Shown in pieces: positions 38,349-47,154 of a DNA stretch of 64,000 nucleotides; the stretch's first letter is position 1; each line of letters starts with the position of its first letter. The translations under genes were made by a program, and so were the position numbers. The stretch comes from JAIBJN01 sp963830885 (lineage in GTDB: Bacteria > Actinomycetota > Thermoleophilia > Gaiellales > Gaiellaceae), in contig CAWHOA010000038.1 of NCBI GenBank assembly GCA_963830885.1, positions 1 to 64,000 of the forward strand, read 5' to 3'. The notes beneath the pieces are model-generated. The model ran no database searches. It saw only the letters and a program-made list of their open reading frames with translations, and was not told the origin of the DNA.

Positions 38349-38455
38349 CCTCGCTCGAGTCGCCAGATCGGCGGCGCTCGGAGATGGGCCGGGCCAAGCC
38401 TGCGGAACGACCGTACACGACCGGCCCGACCGGCTAGTCCCGACCGGTCCCGGCG

Positions 38456-39361
38456 CTACAGCCTGCGGACCCTCGTCCCGGGCTCGTCGTTCCCGACCGC
38501 CTCGGCGCTCGTGATCAGCGCCTCACCGCCGGTCTGGGAGACGAACGCAAAGGCGGCCTCGACCTTCGGCCGCATGCTTCCGGCCGGAAGCTCGCCGACG
38601 AGGGCGGCGTCGCGCTCCGGGTCGAGCTCGGCGATCGGCTCGCCGTCCGGTCCGTCCGCCCCGAACGCGCGGTAGACACCGGGAACCTGCGTGAGGATGA
38701 CGAGGCGCTGCGCCTCGAGCCCGACGGCCAGGAGCGCGGAGGCGTGGTCCTTGTCGATCACGGCGTCGATCCCGTCGAAGGCGTCGTCGCGCCGGACGAC
38801 CGGGATCCCGCCCCCGCCCGCGGCGACGGCGAGCTGGCCGGACTCGAGGAGCGTGCGCACCGCCGCGAGCTCGAGCACCTCCAGCGGCCTCGGGGAGGGG
38901 ACGACGCGCCGCCAGCCGCGGCCCTGCTCCTCCCGGAGCGCCCAGCCGCGCTCGCGCTCGAGCTCCCGGGCGCGGAAGCTGTCGTAGTGGGGGCCGATCG
39001 GCTTGGTCGGGTTCTGGAAGGCGGGATCGGCAGGGTCGACCACGACGTGGGTGACCACGACCGACACCGGCCGCCCCACGACGGGGACGAGCTCGGCGGC
39101 CGCGAGCGTCCCGATCTCGGCTTGCGTCTGCGCGACCGCGACCCAGAGCGGGAGCGGCGGGGCCTCGGCAGCGGCGAGCTCCTGGCGGAGGAGCTCGTTC
39201 CCGACCTGCGGGCCGTTCCCGTGCGTGACGACGACCTCGCCCTCGAGCAGCGGCGCGACCGCCGCGAACGTCCGAGCGAGGTTCGCACGGTGCTCGGCAG
39301 CGGTCCCGCGCTCCCCGGGCCCGAGAAGCGCGTTCCCGCCGAGCGCGATCACCGTCAGCAC
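38456..39361 (-). CDS. arcC: Carbamate kinase
   Basis: A 301-residue amino acid kinase-family protein. It converts carbamoyl phosphate and ADP to ATP and carbamate, the energy-yielding step of arginine catabolism. Motifs: VIALGGNALL at the N-terminus, VVTHGNGPQVGNELL, NPTKPIGPHYDSF, VAAGGGGIPVV and VIDKDHASALLA with LVILTQVPGVY. Length is normal (about 310). With argF 4 kb away and a guanidino hydrolase at 10.5 kb it could complete an arginine deiminase-like route, although the genes are not in one operon. Confidence 0.93.
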   Translation of the reverse strand: MLTVIALGGNALLGPGERGTAAEHRANLARTFAAVAPLLEGEVVVTHGNGPQVGNELLRQELAAAEAPPLPLWVAVAQTQAEIGTLAAAELVPVVGRPVSVVVTHVVVDPADPAFQNPTKPIGPHYDSFRARELERERGWALREEQGRGWRRVVPSPRPLEVLELAAVRTLLESGQLAVAAGGGGIPVVRRDDAFDGIDAVIDKDHASALLAVGLEAQRLVILTQVPGVYRAFGADGPDGEPIAELDPERDAALVGELPAGSMRPKVEAAFAFVSQTGGEALITSAEAVGNDEPGTRVRRL

Positions 39362-39380
39362 GGGGCCGACCGCGCCGAGC

Positions 39381-39487
39381 GCTTGTGTTTCACGAGCACT
39401 AGGAAAGCCATGGCCGCCTCAGTAAGAGCGGACGCCTCTTTCGGGACGGCCAGGGGCCGTTCCTCCTTGTGCGCGTGGAACACAAGC
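39381..39487. repeat. Short element with 22-bp terminal inverted repeats (copy 1)
   Basis: The left end starts GCTTGTGTTTCACGAGCAC and the right end finishes GCGTGGAACACAAGC; the 22-bp ends are inverted copies at about 19 of 22 positions. The interior (63 bp) has no ORF. The same pair of ends occurs at 56579-56663. It lies upstream of arcC and downstream of the cyclic diphosphoglycerate synthetase-like gene. Confidence 0.7.
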
Positions 39488-39519
39488 ATGGGGCTCGACG
39501 GTGAGTGGACGCTCGCGGG

Positions 39520-40866
39520 CTACGTGAGCGCGGCCGCCGACTCGATGATCCCGCGCCCTGCCAGGAGGGAGGCGAGCGTCGGCTCGCCCAGCTCCTGCAG
39601 GCTGTAGGTGACGCGCAGGGCCGGCTTGTCGATGTCGATCACGCGGCGCAGGTCGATCGGCGTCCCGATGAGGACGAGCTCGGCGTCGGACCGCTCGATC
39701 GTCTCCCGCAGCTCCTCCATCTGCTTGCGCCCGTAGCCCATGGCCGGGAGCAGCTCGGCGACGTGCGGGTACGCCTCGAACGTCTTCTGGATCGAGCCGA
39801 CCGCAAACGGCCGCGGGTCGACGAGCCCGGCCGCGCCGTGCTGCTTGGCGGCCAGAACCGCCGCGCCGTAGGTCATCTCGCCGTGCGTGAGCGTCGGCCC
39901 GTCCTCGACGGCGAGGACGCGCTTGCCGCGGATCTCCTCGGTGTGCCCGTCCTCGACGTGGAACGGCGAGGCGGCGAGCACGACCTCGGCGCGTGGGTTG
40001 GCGCGGTGGATCGAGTCGAGCACGGCCTCGACGCCCTCGGGCGGAGCCGTGTCCGTCTTGTTGACGACGCAGACGTCGGCCATGCGCAGGTTCGTCTCGC
40101 CGGGGTGGTAGCGCAGCTCGTGCCCCGGCCGGTGCGGGTCACAGACGACGATGTGCAGGTCCGGCTTGATGAACGGCGTGTCGTTGTTGCCGCCGTCCCA
40201 GACAATCACGTCGGCCTCAGCCTCGGCCCGCGAGAGGATGGCCGCGTAGTCGATCCCGGCGAAGACGAGGTTCCCTTCGGCCAGGTGCGGCTCGTACTCC
40301 TCGCGCTCCTCGATCGTGCAGTCCGCCGCGTCGAGGTCCTCGTAGCGCTCGAAACGCTGCACGGCCTGCTGCGTCAGGTCGCCGTACGGCATCGGGTGCC
40401 GCAGGACGGCGACGCGCTTCCCGGCTTCGCGCAGGAGGTGCGCGACGTACCGCGTCGTCTGGCTCTTGCCGGAGCCCGTGCGCACGGCGCAGACGGCGAC
40501 CACGGGCTTCTCCGACGGGATCATCGTCGCGCGCGGGCCGAGCAGCTCGTAGTCGGCCCCCGCAGCCATGGCCAGGGAGCCGACGTGCATGACGTGTTCG
40601 TGCGTGACATCGGAGTAGGCGAAGACGACCTCGTCCACGTTCTCGCGGCGCACCAGGTCGGCCAGCTCCTCCTCGGGGAGGATCGGGATCCCGTCGGGGT
40701 AGAGCGAGCCCGCGAGCGCAGCCGGGTAGACGCGGCCCTCGATGTCCGGGATCTGCGTCGCCGTGAAGGCGACCACCTCGACGTCGTCGCGTCCCCGGTA
40801 GACGACGTTGAAGTTGTGGAAGTCGCGGCCGGCCGCACCGGCGATGACGACTCTCCTAGGACTCAC
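39520..40866 (-). CDS. Cyclic 2,3-diphosphoglycerate synthetase-like GTPase
   Basis: A 448-residue protein of the COG2403 type, related to archaeal cyclic 2,3-diphosphoglycerate synthetase. It begins RRVVIAGAAGRDFHNFNVVY, has a second Rossmann-like part FAYSDVTHEHVMHVGS, a P-loop AVRTGSGKSQTTRYVA at about residue 138, VIVWDGGNNDTPF and a base-recognition-like VVNKTDTAP. The start is a GTG with RBS GAGGAGG seven bases upstream and overlaps the stop of the upstream peptidase gene (GTGA). In bacteria the role of this family is unclear; the call is by family resemblance. Confidence 0.8.
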   Translation of the reverse strand: MSPRRVVIAGAAGRDFHNFNVVYRGRDDVEVVAFTATQIPDIEGRVYPAALAGSLYPDGIPILPEEELADLVRRENVDEVVFAYSDVTHEHVMHVGSLAMAAGADYELLGPRATMIPSEKPVVAVCAVRTGSGKSQTTRYVAHLLREAGKRVAVLRHPMPYGDLTQQAVQRFERYEDLDAADCTIEEREEYEPHLAEGNLVFAGIDYAAILSRAEAEADVIVWDGGNNDTPFIKPDLHIVVCDPHRPGHELRYHPGETNLRMADVCVVNKTDTAPPEGVEAVLDSIHRANPRAEVVLAASPFHVEDGHTEEIRGKRVLAVEDGPTLTHGEMTYGAAVLAAKQHGAAGLVDPRPFAVGSIQKTFEAYPHVAELLPAMGYGRKQMEELRETIERSDAELVLIGTPIDLRRVIDIDKPALRVTYSLQELGEPTLASLLAGRGIIESAAALT

Positions 40867-42353
40867 GTCCGTACCTCCTCCTCGATTTTCTCGCCCACCG
40901 CGGCCAGTTCGAGCTTCGCCCCCGCCACCTGGTCGAGCAGCTCGGCCGCCGTGAGCCGCTGACCCTCCGCCCAGACCTCCCTCAGGAGCGAGCCGGCCTC
41001 CGGGCGCGTGAACCAGGAGCGTCCGAGCTCCTGGCGGAGGTGCGACTCGATCTGGGTGTGAAACGCCCATGCTCGCAGATAGCAGGTGCAGTAGAAGCCC
41101 TCGTCGACGTCGGCGAGATAGTCCGTCGGCGACGGCTCGATCTTCGTCGCGTCCCGCAGCAGCTCGACGTAGCGGCCGCGCATGGTCTCGAGCTCGACGT
41201 CGCCGTGGAGCTCGAGCTCGTAGAGGAGCTTGCCCGCGTAGCGCCGGACCACGTAGAGCAGGCTGACCGCCGACTCCTCCGCAAAGTCCTCCGGTCGAGC
41301 GAAGTCGAGCCGCTTCGCGAGCCAGGCCGGGTCGTCGACGAGGTGCTCGAACAGCATCGCCCAGCCCTCGGTGACGGAGTTGTCGCCGAGCCGCTTGAAC
41401 TCGACCGGGAGGTCCGGGGAGACGTGCGCGAAGTGCTCGGCGTGGCCGGCCTCGTGGAAGAACGCGTGCCAATCGTCCGGGCCGCCCATCGGCTTGATCA
41501 CGAGCATCACCCGCTCGGGCACCTCGATCGGGGCGCAGAAGGCGCGCGGGCTCTTCTTCGGCCGCGGCTCCAGGTCGAGGTGGACGTTGCGCTGCGCAGA
41601 CAGGTCGATGCCGAGCCCGTCGAGCGTCCACTCGAGCGCGGGCACCATGCGGTCGGCAGGGAAGCCGTCGTCCCATGCGCTGCCGCGGAAGGCCCGCAGG
41701 ACGTCGTGGCGGCGCGCCTCCTCCAGCGGCACCCCGACACGTTGGCGCAGGAAGCCGTCGAACGCGGCGACGTGGAGCGCCTCGGTCTCGTCGAGGAAGG
41801 CCCGCGCCTGTGCGGCGAGCTCCTCGAGCGGGAAGCCGAAGCGCTCGTAGAGCTCGCGGTAGGTCGCGGCCCCGAGCGCGCGCGTCCCCTCGCGCCGCTT
41901 CTCGGCGTGCGCGAGCCAGCTGGGCATCAGGCGCTCCTCCGCGAGCTCGACGCGGGCCGCCTCCAGGCGCTCCCGGCGCCCGCGGTCGGCTTCGTTCGCG
42001 ATCGTCGGCCGGAGCATGCGGTACGGAACGGTCTCCCCGTCGACGGTCGCCTCGAGCGAAGCCTCGAGCTCGGCCTCGGCCTCGGCCTCCGCTCGGGTCA
42101 GGTTTCCGAGGTAGCCCTCGCAGGCGAAGTGCCAGAGCTCGACCTCGCCGGCGCCGCCGCCCGCCGCGTGCTCCGCGAGCTCCCTGGCCGCCTCGAGGGT
42201 GGTCAGAGCGGAGAAGCGCTCGTAGATCGGCTCGAGCTCGAAGCTCTCCTTCAGCCCCGCGTAATGGAGGTAGTACTCCTCGTCCAGCGCCGCGATGAAG
42301 CGATCCGCCTCGTCGCGGTAGGCGTCGAGGCTGCTCGCGGAGGGCGTCGCCAT
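40863..42353 (-). CDS. M3-like zinc metallopeptidase
   Basis: A 496-residue protein with the zinc motif WHAFFHEAGHAEHFAH (HEAGH, residues about 295-300) and a third-ligand Glu downstream in NSVTEGWAMLFEHL. This resembles thimet oligopeptidase/oligoendopeptidase F (M3), although it is shorter. The N-terminal half is helical and Glu/Ala-rich. No signal peptide is seen, so it probably cleaves peptides in the cytoplasm. It overlaps the cyclic diphosphoglycerate synthetase-like gene by 4 bp. The frame is open upstream to 42428, but the ATG at 42353 starts just inside the divergent spacer to yjbQ. Confidence 0.85.
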   Translation of the reverse strand: MATPSASSLDAYRDEADRFIAALDEEYYLHYAGLKESFELEPIYERFSALTTLEAARELAEHAAGGGAGEVELWHFACEGYLGNLTRAEAEAEAELEASLEATVDGETVPYRMLRPTIANEADRGRRERLEAARVELAEERLMPSWLAHAEKRREGTRALGAATYRELYERFGFPLEELAAQARAFLDETEALHVAAFDGFLRQRVGVPLEEARRHDVLRAFRGSAWDDGFPADRMVPALEWTLDGLGIDLSAQRNVHLDLEPRPKKSPRAFCAPIEVPERVMLVIKPMGGPDDWHAFFHEAGHAEHFAHVSPDLPVEFKRLGDNSVTEGWAMLFEHLVDDPAWLAKRLDFARPEDFAEESAVSLLYVVRRYAGKLLYELELHGDVELETMRGRYVELLRDATKIEPSPTDYLADVDEGFYCTCYLRAWAFHTQIESHLRQELGRSWFTRPEAGSLLREVWAEGQRLTAAELLDQVAGAKLELAAVGEKIEEEVRT

Positions 42354-42375
42354 GGGTCGCGTAGGATACCCGCCC

Positions 42376-42774
42376 GTGCAGGAGATCCAGGTCACGACGG
42401 AGCGCAAGACGCAGCTCCTCGACATCACCGCGCAGGTGCGCGAGGCGGTCGGAGCGGACGCCGGCGGGAGCGCCGTCTTGGTCTACGTCCCGCACACCAC
42501 GGCGGGTCTGACGATCAACGAGAAGATCGACCCGGACCTGCTCGACGACTTCGAGATGGCCCTCACCGCCATCGCCGACGAGGGCTGGTCGTGGAAGCAC
42601 GTGGACGCCGACGGGCCCAACGCACCCTCGCATCTGCGCGCCTCCCTGCTCGGCCCGCAGGCCCTCGTGCCGCTGCGGGACGGGGAGCTCGCGCTCGGGA
42701 CGTACCAGGGCATCTTCTTCTGCGAGTTCGACGGCCCGCGCTCGCGGAAGGTCTACGTCTCGACCCTGATCTAG
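42376..42774 (+). CDS. yjbQ: YjbQ family protein (UPF0047)
   Basis: A 132-residue protein of the conserved YjbQ family. Marks are LVYVPHTTAGLTINE, then HVDADGPNAPSHLRASLLGP and GTYQGIFFCEFDGPR. Members show weak thiamine phosphate synthase activity; the physiological role is uncertain. The GTG at 42376 gives the family's usual length. It is divergent from the M3-like peptidase. Its stop overlaps the stop of a truncated glycosyltransferase on the other strand (CTAG). Confidence 0.9.
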   Translation: MQEIQVTTERKTQLLDITAQVREAVGADAGGSAVLVYVPHTTAGLTINEKIDPDLLDDFEMALTAIADEGWSWKHVDADGPNAPSHLRASLLGPQALVPLRDGELALGTYQGIFFCEFDGPRSRKVYVSTLI

Positions 42775-43719
42775 CCGTGGCCGAGCTGGGACATCGCCTG
42801 GAGGTTTCCCTGAGCCCATCGGGTCCGCTGGCGGAGTAGCCGTCGCAGTCCGGGCAATCCCTGCTGCTCGACCGTCGTACGATGTTCGGCTACCCCGTTC
42901 CAGCCTGCCTCGATCAGGCGCAGGCCCAGGTCCTGATCCTCGGTGAGGCGGTCGCGCCACGGACCGCCCGAGTCCGCGTCTGCGATGTCGTCCAGCGCCG
43001 AGTAGCCGCTGAAACTGGCCGTTGCCACCCATCCCTGCCGTGCCGGGGACGGTCCGGGCCGCCCCGTACAACAGGCCGTAGATCGCGAACTCGACGTCCT
43101 GAAACCAGGTCAGGAACCGTGAACGGTTGTAGATCCGGACGAGCACCTGCAGACCACCCGTCTCTGGGTCAGCGAACCTCGCCGCCACGTAGGCCGGGGC
43201 CTCGGGATCGAGCCGCCCGTCTGCGTCGACCACGACCACGAGAACACGGTCTCGCGGCCAGCCGGCCCAGCGCGGCGATTCGAGCACACGGTCGATGTGA
43301 CGCCAAGCGTCGTTCAGGGCGGCCGCCTTCCCCAGCCGAGCGTCCGGCGAGACACGCCGGAGGACCTCGACCTGCGGATCCTCGATCCCGGCGAGCACGT
43401 CCGCCGTTCCGTCAGTCGAGCCGTCGTCGATGACGATGACCGCCTTGTTCGCCGCCTTGACCGCGAGCAAACGCTTGACGCTGTCGGCGATCGTCAGCTC
43501 CTCGTCGAGCGCCGGCACGAGGAAGATCCACAAGAACCTGTCGACCGCCTCCGGGTCGGGCTCGGGTGCACGGTTGAGTGCACGGCGGGAGACAGCAAAG
43601 AGGATCACAGTCCAGACCAGTGTGGCGATGATGAGCACGAACACGCCGTAGAAGAGCGCAGCGGCCCAAGTGGGCAGGTTTTCGAAGGGCCAAGCCAGCG
43701 CGATCACCGGCCCACCCAC
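42771..43719 (-). pseudogene. Glycosyltransferase family 2, frameshifted and 3'-truncated
   Basis: The frame from 43719 reads an N-terminal membrane span (WAAALFYGVFVLIIATLVWT), LVPALDEELTIADSVKRLL, the nucleotide-sugar motif VIVIDDGSTDGTADVL and VVVVDADGRLDPEAP. Near 43020 it shifts frame and then continues as FSGYSALDDIADADSGGPW, DRLTEDQDLGLRLIEAGW (TED catalytic motif) and LLRQRTRWAQGNLQAM (QxxRW motif). It then stops abruptly at 42771, lacking the C-terminal membrane spans of BcsA/IcaA-like synthases. Its start overlaps the end of the wecB fragment. Confidence 0.8.
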
Positions 43720-44829
43720 CTGTCTAGCTCCTCCGTGCGGTCCGGTTGTTGGCCCTCGTCCGCCGTCAGTGGCGGAAGAGGGCCTTCAAACCCGGCGGCA
43801 CGGAGCACGGTCAGCCGTGAGAAGCCCGCGCCGAACCGAGCGGGGGCAGGCGCTATCCCGGCAAGGTGCTCGAGTGCCGCAACGATCCTGTCCGCGGCCC
43901 GTCCGTCTCCGTACGGGTTCGAGGCTGGGTCGAACGCATGCGCAAGGGGGTCGTCGAGGATCCGCTCGGACGTCTCGACTATCCGCTCCACATCCGTCCC
44001 CACGAGCGTCAACGTGCCCACGTCGACGCCCTCGCCGCGCTCGGTGCTGTCCCGAGCTACAAGGACGGGCACGCCGAGGGCCGGCGCCTCCTCCTGGATT
44101 CCGCCCGAGTCCGTGACGACCAGGCTCGCGCGGGCAAGTAGCCGTGCGAACTGCGCGTAGGCCTGCGGCTCTGTTCGTATGACATTCGAGTAGTGGGCCA
44201 GAGGCTCACCGAGCTGCTCACGGACGAGCGGATTTGGATGGAGCGGTACGACGAAGAGCGTGTCCGGGCGAGCCGTCGCCAGACGGCCGATTGCCTCGGC
44301 GATACGTCCTAGACCCCCGTTCCAGTTCTCCCGTCGGTGAGCCGTAACGACAACGAGCGGGTCTCCCGACTCGACGGCGGCCGCGACCGCGGGATCGTCG
44401 AATGGCACATCGAGTGCGGCGGCGAAGCGGAGGGCATCGATCCCCGTGTTCCCGGTCACGAACACCTGCTCGTACGGAATGCCCTCTCTGACGAGGCTCT
44501 GCTCGTTCGACGACGTGGGCGCCAAATGGAACGCAGCGATCCTCGAGATCAGCTGGCGATTCAGCTCCTCTGGGAACGGCGACAGCGTCGACCATGTACG
44601 CAGCCCGGCCTCGATGTGTATGACCGGGATGCGCAGGTTGAAGCAGGAAAGTGCGGCCGCGAGCGCAGACGACGTATCGCCGTGAACGATCGCTCCGGCC
44701 GGAAACCCAGCATGGACCTGAACTCTCGTCGCTCCCGAAGCGCCGGTCGCCCCGAAGCGCTCCCGGCAGAACGCGTCCAGACGGTCAATCGCCGTGCGGG
44801 CTCCACCGCGCGCTCGGACGCTGACCTAG
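43704..44829 (-). pseudogene. wecB: UDP-GlcNAc 2-epimerase, 5'-truncated
   Basis: The open frame runs from an in-frame stop near 44830 and reads TAIDRLDAFCRERFG, GAIVHGDTSSALAAALSCF, IPVIHIEAGLRTWSTLSPFP, EELNRQLISRIAAFHLAPT, VVVTAHRRENWNGGLGRIAE and LVVTDSGGIQEEAPALGVPV, to the stop at 43704. These are the WecB/MnaA motifs from about residue 70 onward; the first ~70 residues, including the N-terminal Rossmann GTRPE motif, are missing and no start codon is in the right place. An internal TTG at 44525 would give only 273 residues. It is therefore a truncated gene. Confidence 0.8.
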
Positions 44830-45011
44830 GGAGGCCCGGCGATGTTGCCGCGGCTGTAGGCGTCGAGCGGCGCCCGCTCCTCCGCCGCCCGCGCCTGGGC
44901 GCGCAGGAGCTCCTGTTCCGCCTGGCGGCGGATGGTCTCCTGCTCGGCCAGCTCCCGGTCCGTGAGCGGCGGCCGGTTGCGCCTCAACTTCGCCATCAGC
45001 TTCTGGAACAT
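44826..45011 (-). CDS. Small hypothetical charged protein
   Basis: A 61-residue protein, MFQKLMAKLRRNRPPLTDRE onward, almost entirely helical and rich in Glu, Arg, Gln and Ala (a likely coiled coil), ending in DAYSRGNIAGPP. No family recognised. The ATG at 45011 is 37 bp from the divergent methyltransferase gene. Its stop coincides with the edge of the wecB fragment, so its own 3' end may have been altered by that junction. Confidence 0.5.
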   Translation of the reverse strand: MFQKLMAKLRRNRPPLTDRELAEQETIRRQAEQELLRAQARAAEERAPLDAYSRGNIAGPP

Positions 45012-45048
45012 GAATCGAATGATACGCCTCGAAGGCTAGGCTCCCTGG

Positions 45049-46416
45049 GTGGCCGCGCCCGTCAGGAAGGAGCAGGAGCTCGAGCTTCGCGTCGACTCGC
45101 TGGCCTACGGCGGCCGCGGCGTCGCGCGCCTGAACGGCTTCGTCGTCTTCGTCAACCGCGCCCTCCCCGGCGACGTCGTGCGCGCACGGATCACGAAGGT
45201 GAAGCGGAGCCACGCCGAGGCGGTTGCCCTCGAGGTGGTGGAGCCGGGCGCGCCGCGCGTCGAGGCGCCGTGCGTCCACTACCCGGCCTGCGGCGGCTGC
45301 CGCTTCCAGGACCTCGCCTACGAGGCACAGCTCGACGCGAAGGCGCAGCAGGTCGCCGACGCGCTCTCCCGGATCGGCGGCTTCTCCGACCTCGAGCTGG
45401 AGCCGGCCGTGCCCGCGGCATCCGTCTTCCACTACCGGAACAAGCTGGAGTACTCCTTCACGACGCTCGAGGGCGGCGAGGTCGGCCTCGGCTTCCATCG
45501 CGCCGGCCGCTGGGACGAGGTGCTGGACGTCGAGCGCTGCTGGCTCACGACCGACCTCGGCAACGGCATCCGCGAGGTGGCGAAGGCGTGGGCGCGCGCG
45601 CAGGGCCTCCCCGCCTACGACCAGGAGAAGCAGGAGGGCTACCTCCGCCACCTCGTCGTGCGCGAAGGGCGCAACACGGGCCAGGCGCTGGTCGTCCTCG
45701 TCACGGCGCCCGGCGACCTGGCGGGAGCGGAAGAGCTCGTCCAGGCCCTGCAGGCGTTCCCGGAGGTCCGCTCCGTCCACTGGGCCGTCAACGACTCCCC
45801 GGCCGAGGTGACCAACCTCCCCACGGACCTGCTCTGGGGCGAGGAGGCGATCGAGGAGGAGCTGCTCGGCCTCCGCTACCGCGTGCGGCCCGGCGCCTTC
45901 CTGCAGACGAACACCGAGATGTGCGAGGTGCTCTACGAGCTGGCCCGCGAGTACGCCGCGCTGACCGGGGACGAGACCGTCTACGACCTCTACTGCGGCA
46001 TCGGCACGATCGGGCTGACGCTGGCCCGTCACGCGCTGACGGTGTGGGGAATCGAGTACTCGGAGGAGTCGGTCGCGTGCGCCGTCGAGAACGCGGAGCT
46101 GAACGGCCTCGCCAACGCCGCCTTCTTCGCCGGAAACGTGGCCAGCGATCTCGACGAGCTCCGCGGGCGCGCCGGCGCTCCCGACGTGGTCGTCGTCGAC
46201 CCGCCGCGCGCGGGGCTCGTGGGCAAGGCCGTCCGCCGGGTGGGCGAGCTGCAGGCGCCGCGCCTCGTCTACGTCTCCTGCAACCCGACGACGCTGGCCG
46301 GGAACGCGAAGGAGCTCGTCCGCGACCACGGCTACCGCCTCGACCGCGTCCGCCCGGTGGACATGTTTCCGCACACGCCCCACATCGAGACGGTCGCCCG
46401 CTTCGTGCTGGACTAG
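45049..46416 (+). CDS. RNA m5U methyltransferase, RumA/TrmA family
   Basis: A 455-residue SAM-dependent enzyme. The N-terminal TRAM domain (residues 9-65) binds RNA; iron-sulfur cysteines are C75, C81 and C84 (APCVHYPACGGCRFQDL) and one at about C164 (VERCWL). The SAM motif is YDLYCGIGTIGL, and the catalytic Cys is in LVYVSCNPTTLAGN with PPRAG upstream. It methylates a uracil of 23S rRNA (RumA) or another RNA; the 4Fe-4S cluster favours RumA over TrmA. The start is a GTG. Confidence 0.9.
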   Translation: MAAPVRKEQELELRVDSLAYGGRGVARLNGFVVFVNRALPGDVVRARITKVKRSHAEAVALEVVEPGAPRVEAPCVHYPACGGCRFQDLAYEAQLDAKAQQVADALSRIGGFSDLELEPAVPAASVFHYRNKLEYSFTTLEGGEVGLGFHRAGRWDEVLDVERCWLTTDLGNGIREVAKAWARAQGLPAYDQEKQEGYLRHLVVREGRNTGQALVVLVTAPGDLAGAEELVQALQAFPEVRSVHWAVNDSPAEVTNLPTDLLWGEEAIEEELLGLRYRVRPGAFLQTNTEMCEVLYELAREYAALTGDETVYDLYCGIGTIGLTLARHALTVWGIEYSEESVACAVENAELNGLANAAFFAGNVASDLDELRGRAGAPDVVVVDPPRAGLVGKAVRRVGELQAPRLVYVSCNPTTLAGNAKELVRDHGYRLDRVRPVDMFPHTPHIETVARFVLD

Positions 46417-47154
46417 CTAGCCCTGGGCCTCGGCCAGCCGCTCGAACTGCTCCGTGGCCTCCTCGGCGCTCGGCACGGTGAGGACGTTCGCCGCGGCCAG
46501 CTCGTCCGCGCCCGGGAAGCCGGTCGCCCGGATCGCTGCGGCAGCCGCTTCGAGGTCGTAGGCAGTCCGCCGGAGCTCCACGTCCGGGCCGAGCAGCGCC
46601 CAGTACGCGCCCGGCTCCGCCTCGTACGGCATCCCGACGCTGCCGGCGTTCACCAGGCGCGTGCCGGCGACTTCGCGGTCGAACTGGACGTGCGTGTGCC
46701 CGCAGACGACCACCGCCTCCTCGACGCCCGCGCAGGCCGCTGCAACGCGCTCCTCGGAGGAGATCCGGGTCAGGATCTCCTCGTCGCTCCGCGGCGAGCC
46801 GTGGCAGAAGAGGACCGGGCCGAGCCCGTCGACGTCGACGGTCTGCGTGTCCGGGAGCGCCGACAAGCCAGGCGAGGGCGCCGCGGTCGAGCTGCGTGGC
46901 CGACCAGCGCGTGCGCTCGGCCCAGAGCCCGCTGCCCGCCGGTTCCCCGCGATTTCGCGGTCGCCGTTCCCGCGCAGGAAGAGCGCCCGCTCGCCGAGCG
47001 CGAGCAGCCGCTCCAACGAAGCCCGCGGCATCGGACCGATTGCGATGTCCCCGCCGACGACCACCGCGTCCACCTCGATCGACTCCACCTCGGCGAGCAC
47101 CGCCTCGAGCGCCGGCAGGTTCCCGTGGACGTCGTAGAGCGCGGCGACCCTCAT
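46417..47154 (-). CDS. Metallophosphoesterase with out-of-frame inner segment
   Basis: A 245-residue calcineurin-like phosphoesterase. Metal motifs are ALYDVHGNLPAL, VVVGGDIAIGP, FLRGNGDRE (GNHD-like), LFCHGSP and VVCGHTHVQFD. Residues about 71-97 do not fit the family. Read one base over, 46945-46862 gives LWAERTRWSATQLDRGALAW, which fits the usual link between GNHDR and the next strand, so two compensating indels appear to have occurred here (or two sequencing errors). The reaction is phosphomonoester or diester hydrolysis; substrate unknown. Confidence 0.82.
   Translation of the reverse strand: MRVAALYDVHGNLPALEAVLAEVESIEVDAVVVGGDIAIGPMPRASLERLLALGERALFLRGNGDREIAGNRRAAGSGPSARAGRPRSSTAAPSPGLSALPDTQTVDVDGLGPVLFCHGSPRSDEEILTRISSEERVAAACAGVEEAVVVCGHTHVQFDREVAGTRLVNAGSVGMPYEAEPGAYWALLGPDVELRRTAYDLEAAAAAIRATGFPGADELAAANVLTVPSAEEATEQFERLAEAQG

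Noticed and set aside
39520..43719. A single 1399-codon minus-strand ORF
   Set aside because: It joins by chance the start of the glycosyltransferase, antisense yjbQ, an off-frame read of the M3-like peptidase and the real synthetase-like gene; these are separate genes.
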